From Actinoplanes nipponensis (lineage in GTDB: Bacteria > Actinomycetota > Actinomycetes > Mycobacteriales > Micromonosporaceae): DNA of 64,000 nt. The position numbers and the translations under genes are program-made. The notes beneath the pieces are model-generated. The model had not been told where the DNA came from. It worked only from the letters and a program-made list of their open reading frames with translations, and did no database searches. Shown piece after piece: positions 60,803 through 64,000 of this stretch; the first letter of the stretch is position 1, and each line of letters begins with the position of its first letter. The stretch lies in the NCBI RefSeq assembly GCF_016862275.1, contig NZ_BOMQ01000008.1, forward strand, positions 1-64,000, written 5' to 3'.

Positions 60803-61267
60803 TCACCTATAGGTGGGCGCGTTCCACGGCGCGACGTGGTGCCGGTAGCTGTACTCGGGCCGGTAGCGGCCGTACCGGGCATGCCGCACCAGGCCCATGA
60901 CCAGGAAGATCAGCGGGATGGCGGGCCAGAAGAAGGGCGCGCCGGACAGCGCCCAGAGCCCGGTCAGCACGACCGCCAGCACGGCCACGACACCGGCGTG
61001 CCGGCGTACGTCCCGGCGTGTCGCGGCCCGCGCCTGCGGGGTCTCGGCGAGCGCCCGGCGGCCCTGGTCGGGCAGATCGGCGGTGAGCGGGGCCAGCTCG
61101 TCGCGGAACCTGGCCGCGTACACCTGGGTGAGCCGCTCCTCGCCCTCCTCGAGGGTGAGCCGTCCCTCGGTCATCGCGGCCCGGAGCATGGCGGCGACGT
61201 GCTCGCGCTCGGCGTCGGAGGTCCGCAGCCGCGGCGGACCGGACGGAGTGATGGCGCTGGGATACAC
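60803..61267 (-). CDS. DUF1707 (SHOCT-like) membrane protein
   Basis: 154 residues from GTG 61267, with AGGAGG 5 bases ahead. The N-terminal DUF1707 domain (RTSDAEREHVAAMLRAAMTE, then GRLTLEEGEERL) is a short helical module followed by two membrane segments (GVVAVLAVVLTGLWAL and AIPLIFLVMGLV) and a Tyr/Arg-rich tail. DUF1707 proteins often lie next to, and may modulate, two-component systems; here the divergent neighbour is a histidine kinase gene. Function is otherwise unknown. Confidence 0.88.
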   Translation of the reverse strand: MYPSAITPSGPPRLRTSDAEREHVAAMLRAAMTEGRLTLEEGEERLTQVYAARFRDELAPLTADLPDQGRRALAETPQARAATRRDVRRHAGVVAVLAVVLTGLWALSGAPFFWPAIPLIFLVMGLVRHARYGRYRPEYSYRHHVAPWNAPTYR

Positions 61268-61454
61268 GGTGACCTCCTGAAACGTGGCGGGACTGGACTC
61301 CAGCGTGGCGGATCCGGCGCCGGGCCGCGTCGCCCCGGCGGAGCATCCGGTACGCCGCCGGCGGAGCAGCCGGCGCGGCGGGCGTACGTCGTGGGGAGTA
61401 CCGGGGAGGCGTGCGCTACGCCCGGGGGCGCACGGAGTCGTCGCCCGCGCGCGG

Positions 61455-61484
61455 ATGACCGGGTGAGCTGCGGTGCCGTAGGTT
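61455..61484 (+). promoter_or_regulatory. leaderless promoter of the second two-component operon
   Basis: ATGACC (61455-61460) and TAGGTT (61479-61484) are 18 bases apart, and the -10 ends 6 bases before the GTG at 61491. This supports that GTG as the true start in spite of the low-complexity N-terminus. Confidence 0.5.
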
Positions 61485-61490
61485 CGAGGC

Positions 61491-63287
61491 GTGCGGGACC
61501 GGGGCTTGCGGGGCCGGCCGGGCGGGCCGGAGCGAAGGGGCCGCCGGGCGGGGCGCGCGTGGCCTGAAGCCGGCGCCGGGGGTGCCGAGGGCCGGCCGTT
61601 AGCCGAGGGGTCGGCGGGGGAGGGGCCGGGTGTCGCGGGGGCTGAGCAGGGGTTTGCGGCCTCCGTAGCGGCGGCGGCCGATGGTGCCGCGTCCGGGTGG
61701 GCGTCCGGCGGTTCGGGCAGCCGTCGGTCCGGCCTGCCGGGTGGGTCCGGCCTGCCGGGTGGCTCCGGCGGGCGGCCGGACGGGTCCGGCGGGCGGGCGT
61801 TCCGGGGCGGGCGGCCGCCCGAGTGGGTGCGGTCCCGGCGCGGGTCCCGCAACGTGCACTGGCCCGGTGCGGTCATCGCGGCGCTCTGCTTCCACGTGAT
61901 CGACAACTGGACGCACGCCGCCCACCTGCCCCAGCCCCGCGCCGTCGTCGCCTGCGCGCTGCTGCTGATCGGCCCGCTCGCCCTGGCCTGGCGGGGCCGC
62001 GCGCCGATCGCCGTGCTCGCCGTCGCCGGGGCCGCCACCATCGGGTACGCCACCCAGGCCACACCGTCCTGGACGTACGCCGTCGCGCCGGTCATCGCGC
62101 TGTTCACCGCCGTGCGCAACGGTCACCGCCGGCCCGCGCTCGTCGTCGCGGCCGCCGGCTACCTCGCCTATCTGACGGTCACCTGGTTCGGCGCGGGTCC
62201 GCTCGGGTTGTCGGCCGCCGCCCGCCCGTCCGTGCGCGACGCCGTGCTGGCCGCCCTGATCCTGGCCCTGACCGCGTTCATCGGCAGCGCGGCCGGGGCC
62301 CGGGCGGCGTACCTGACCGAGCTGTCCAAGGCCAACGCCGAACGTGCCCGGGCCAAGGAGGAGCAGGAACGCCGCCAGGCCGCCGACGAACGGCTGCGCA
62401 TCGCCCGCGAGCTGCACGACGTGCTCGGCCACCACCTGTCGCTGATCAACGTGCAGGCCGGGGTGGGGCTGCACCTGATGGACAACCGCCCGGAGCAGGC
62501 CCGCGAGGCGCTGACCGCGATCAAGACCGCCAGCTCCGAGGCGCTGCGGGAGGTGCGCGCGGTGCTCGGCGTCCTGCGCCCGGAGGAGGAGGCGGCGCCC
62601 CGGCAGCCCGCGCTGGGCCTGGACCGCCTCACCGACCTGACGGCCGACGCGGGCCTGCCGGTGACCACGGAGGTGGTGGGGCAGCGGCGCGCCCTGCCGG
62701 CCGAGGTCGACCGGGCCGCGTACCGCATCGTCCAGGAGGCCCTCACCAACGTGCGCCGGCACGCTGCCTCCGGCGCCGCCGCCATCGTCTCGATCGCCTA
62801 CGAGCCGGGCGAGCTGCGCCTGACGATCCGCAACGACGCCGGGACGGCCCCCGGCCCGCCCGACCCGGTCGGCCGGACCGGGCCGCCGGGCTTGTTGGGC
62901 GGGGTCGGCCGGACCGGGCCGCCGGGCTTGTTGGGCGGGGTCGGCCGGACCGGACCGCCGGGCTTGCTGGGCGGGGTCGGCCGGACCGGACCGCCGGGAC
63001 CGCCGGGACCGCAGGGACCGCCGGACGAGCCGGGCGAACCGGGCGAACCGGACCCGGCCGGCCGGCTGGACGAGCCCGGCCGGACCGGGGCGGCCGGTGG
63101 TGGGGGCAGCGGGATCGTCGGGATCCGGACCGGGAAGGCCGGTGGCGGGGGCAGCGGGATCGCCGGGATGCGGGCCCGGGCCGCCAGCCTGGGCGGCTCG
63201 CTGCAGGCCGGGCCGCTGCCCGGCGGCGGCTACCTGGTCTCCGCCGTCCTGCCCACCGGCACCACCACGACCAGGGAGGTCGCATGA
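61491..63287 (+). CDS. sensor histidine kinase (HisKA_3) with low-complexity insertions
   Basis: 598 residues from GTG 61491. The first 120 residues are Gly/Arg/Pro-rich and disordered (with a GGSGLP repeat). Six or so membrane segments follow (about 125-275), then HisKA_3 with [14 protein letters not shown] (His about 308). The HATPase N box [12 protein letters not shown] is at about 414. Between the N box and the G2 box lies a roughly 100-residue insertion of [12 protein letters not shown] repeats and collagen-like GPP triplets, and the GGGGSGI G-box motif is present twice. A normal kinase of this class has a short ATP lid here. It is probably still functional because all boxes remain, but this is unproven. 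ATGA overlap with the regulator. Confidence 0.9.
   Translation: MRDRGLRGRPGGPERRGRRAGRAWPEAGAGGAEGRPLAEGSAGEGPGVAGAEQGFAASVAAAADGAASGWASGGSGSRRSGLPGGSGLPGGSGGRPDGSGGRAFRGGRPPEWVRSRRGSRNVHWPGAVIAALCFHVIDNWTHAAHLPQPRAVVACALLLIGPLALAWRGRAPIAVLAVAGAATIGYATQATPSWTYAVAPVIALFTAVRNGHRRPALVVAAAGYLAYLTVTWFGAGPLGLSAAARPSVRDAVLAALILALTAFIGSAAGARAAYLTELSKANAERARAKEEQERRQAADERLRIARELHDVLGHHLSLINVQAGVGLHLMDNRPEQAREALTAIKTASSEALREVRAVLGVLRPEEEAAPRQPALGLDRLTDLTADAGLPVTTEVVGQRRALPAEVDRAAYRIVQEALTNVRRHAASGAAAIVSIAYEPGELRLTIRNDAGTAPGPPDPVGRTGPPGLLGGVGRTGPPGLLGGVGRTGPPGLLGGVGRTGPPGPPGPQGPPDEPGEPGEPDPAGRLDEPGRTGAAGGGGSGIVGIRTGKAGGGGSGIAGMRARAASLGGSLQAGPLPGGGYLVSAVLPTGTTTTREVA
62867..62999. repeat. 36-bp tandem repeats in the kinase ATP-lid region
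   Basis: Three full 36-base units (starting 62867, 62903 and 62939) and a partial fourth (62975 onwards) encode the 12-residue series [12 protein letters not shown]. They are nearly identical (one or two base changes). Nine-base GPP-type repeats follow to about 63030. A further imperfect duplication of the GGGGSGI coding segment lies at about 63095-63170. Confidence 0.92.
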
Positions 63288-63970
63288 TCACCGTGCTGCT
63301 GGCGGACGACCAGGCGCTGGTCCGGGCCGGGTTCCGGGCGCTGCTCAACGCGGAGCCCGACATCGAGGTGGTCGCCGAGGCCGGCGACGGCCTGGAGGCG
63401 GCCCGGCTGGCCGCGCAGACCCGCCCGGACGTGGTGCTGATGGACATCCGGATGCCCGGCGTGGACGGCCTGGAGGCGACCCGCCGCATCGTCGCCGACC
63501 CGGCGCTGGCCGCCACCCGGGTGGTCATCCTGACCACCTTCGAGCTGGACGAGTACGTCTTCGAGGCGCTGCGCACGGGCGCGTCCGGCTTCCTGGTCAA
63601 GGACACCGAACCGGTCGAGCTGCTGCGCGCGGTGCGGGCGGTCGCGGCCGGCGACGCCCTGCTGTCGCCGAGTGTCACCCGCCGGGTCATCGGCGAGTTC
63701 GCCGTCCCGGGCGGCCGCGGCCGGCCGACGGCGCCGCCCGAGGAGGCCGAGCGCCGCCTGGAGCAGCTCACCGACCGCGAACGCGAGGTGATGGTGCTGG
63801 TCGGCGAGGGACTGTCCAACGACGAGATCGCCGCCCGGCTGGTGATCAGCCCGGCGACGGCGAAGACGCACGTCAGCCGGACCATGGTCAAGCTCGGCGC
63901 CCGCGACCGGGCCCAGCTGGTGGTGCACGCCTACGAGGCCGGCCTGATCCGTCCCGGCTGGCTCGCCTGA
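63284..63970 (+). CDS. NarL/FixJ-family response regulator (partner of the repeat-bearing kinase)
   Basis: 228 residues from ATG 63284, overlapping the kinase stop (ATGA), with GGGAGG just ahead. The receiver has D8/D9, phospho-Asp 54 in [14 protein letters not shown] and the Lys of FLVKDTE. The LuxR-type HTH is at about 162-220 ([20 protein letters not shown], then [17 protein letters not shown]). It is a paralogue of the regulator at 6779-7435. The recognition helices differ ([17 protein letters not shown] against [17 protein letters not shown]), so the targets probably differ too. No copy of the 12-base motif was seen near this operon. It ends 30 bases before the window edge. Confidence 0.95.
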   Translation: MITVLLADDQALVRAGFRALLNAEPDIEVVAEAGDGLEAARLAAQTRPDVVLMDIRMPGVDGLEATRRIVADPALAATRVVILTTFELDEYVFEALRTGASGFLVKDTEPVELLRAVRAVAAGDALLSPSVTRRVIGEFAVPGGRGRPTAPPEEAERRLEQLTDREREVMVLVGEGLSNDEIAARLVISPATAKTHVSRTMVKLGARDRAQLVVHAYEAGLIRPGWLA

Positions 63971-64000
63971 GGGGTGGTCGATCGGCGCTCAGCGCCCCGT

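Noticed and set aside
62867..62999. Possible recombination or attachment repeats
   Set aside because: The 36-base units are in frame, encode a peptide repeat, and lie inside one gene without any integrase nearby.

Overview
This window is chromosomal DNA from a very GC-rich actinobacterium, most likely a member of the Micromonosporaceae (Actinoplanes/Micromonospora type). The evidence is the strong G/C bias at third codon positions, the many GTG starts and ATGA/GTGA stop-start overlaps, the leaderless-type promoters (TAnnnT about 6 bases before the start codon), the mycobacterial-type fabG-inhA-hemH order, and a divergent murL/murD2 pair. No rRNA, tRNA, CRISPR array, insertion sequence or prophage was seen.

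Left part (1-27.7 kb): two bacterial PH-domain membrane proteins and a small Cys-rich protein, then moxR, DUF58 and VWA genes. After them come a DUF1023 hydrolase/acyltransferase pair, a NarL-type two-component system, fabG, an inhA-type fabI and hemH. nfeD and an SPFH gene follow at 26 kb. The gene order moxR-DUF58-VWA, fabG-inhA-hemH, nfeD-SPFH is that of M. tuberculosis Rv1479-Rv1488, here split by inserted accessory genes. These include a HAD phosphatase, a YihY protein, tandem NUDIX genes, a chemoreceptor, a secreted Ig-repeat/OmpA protein, an ArsR-type regulator with a PEP-mutase-like gene, and a serine hydrolase. One 12-base motif lies about 60 bases upstream of both the two-component operon and the hydrolase/acyltransferase operon, which suggests a local regulon.

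Middle part (27.8-45.6 kb): two small genes precede a minus-strand sulfonate-type operon (binding lipoprotein, ATPase, permease, TauD-like dioxygenase, FMN monooxygenase). The operon is headed by a 23-codon leader ORF ending in three closely spaced cysteines behind a leaderless promoter, which fits a cysteine-responsive attenuator. Divergent to it is a large NACHT-ATPase membrane protein with less extreme base composition. Then come a SpoU rRNA methyltransferase, a decayed GNAT gene, a MalY/PatB aminotransferase, a 1075-residue flavohaemoglobin-like protein with a roughly 700-residue disordered N-terminus, and murL facing murD2 (L-Glu addition followed by epimerisation of UDP-MurNAc-L-Ala-Glu).

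Right part (45.6-64 kb): an RpiR/MurR regulator heads a cluster of two carbohydrate ABC importers without ATPases. The first has an unknown substrate; the second resembles NgcEFG (N-acetylglucosamine/chitobiose). A GH3 beta-glucosidase/MFS operon with a divergent TetR gene follows. The window ends with a family A DNA polymerase homologue, a membrane metal-dependent hydrolase, a DUF1707 protein and a second NarL-type two-component system whose kinase carries an unusual in-frame repeat expansion in its ATPase domain.
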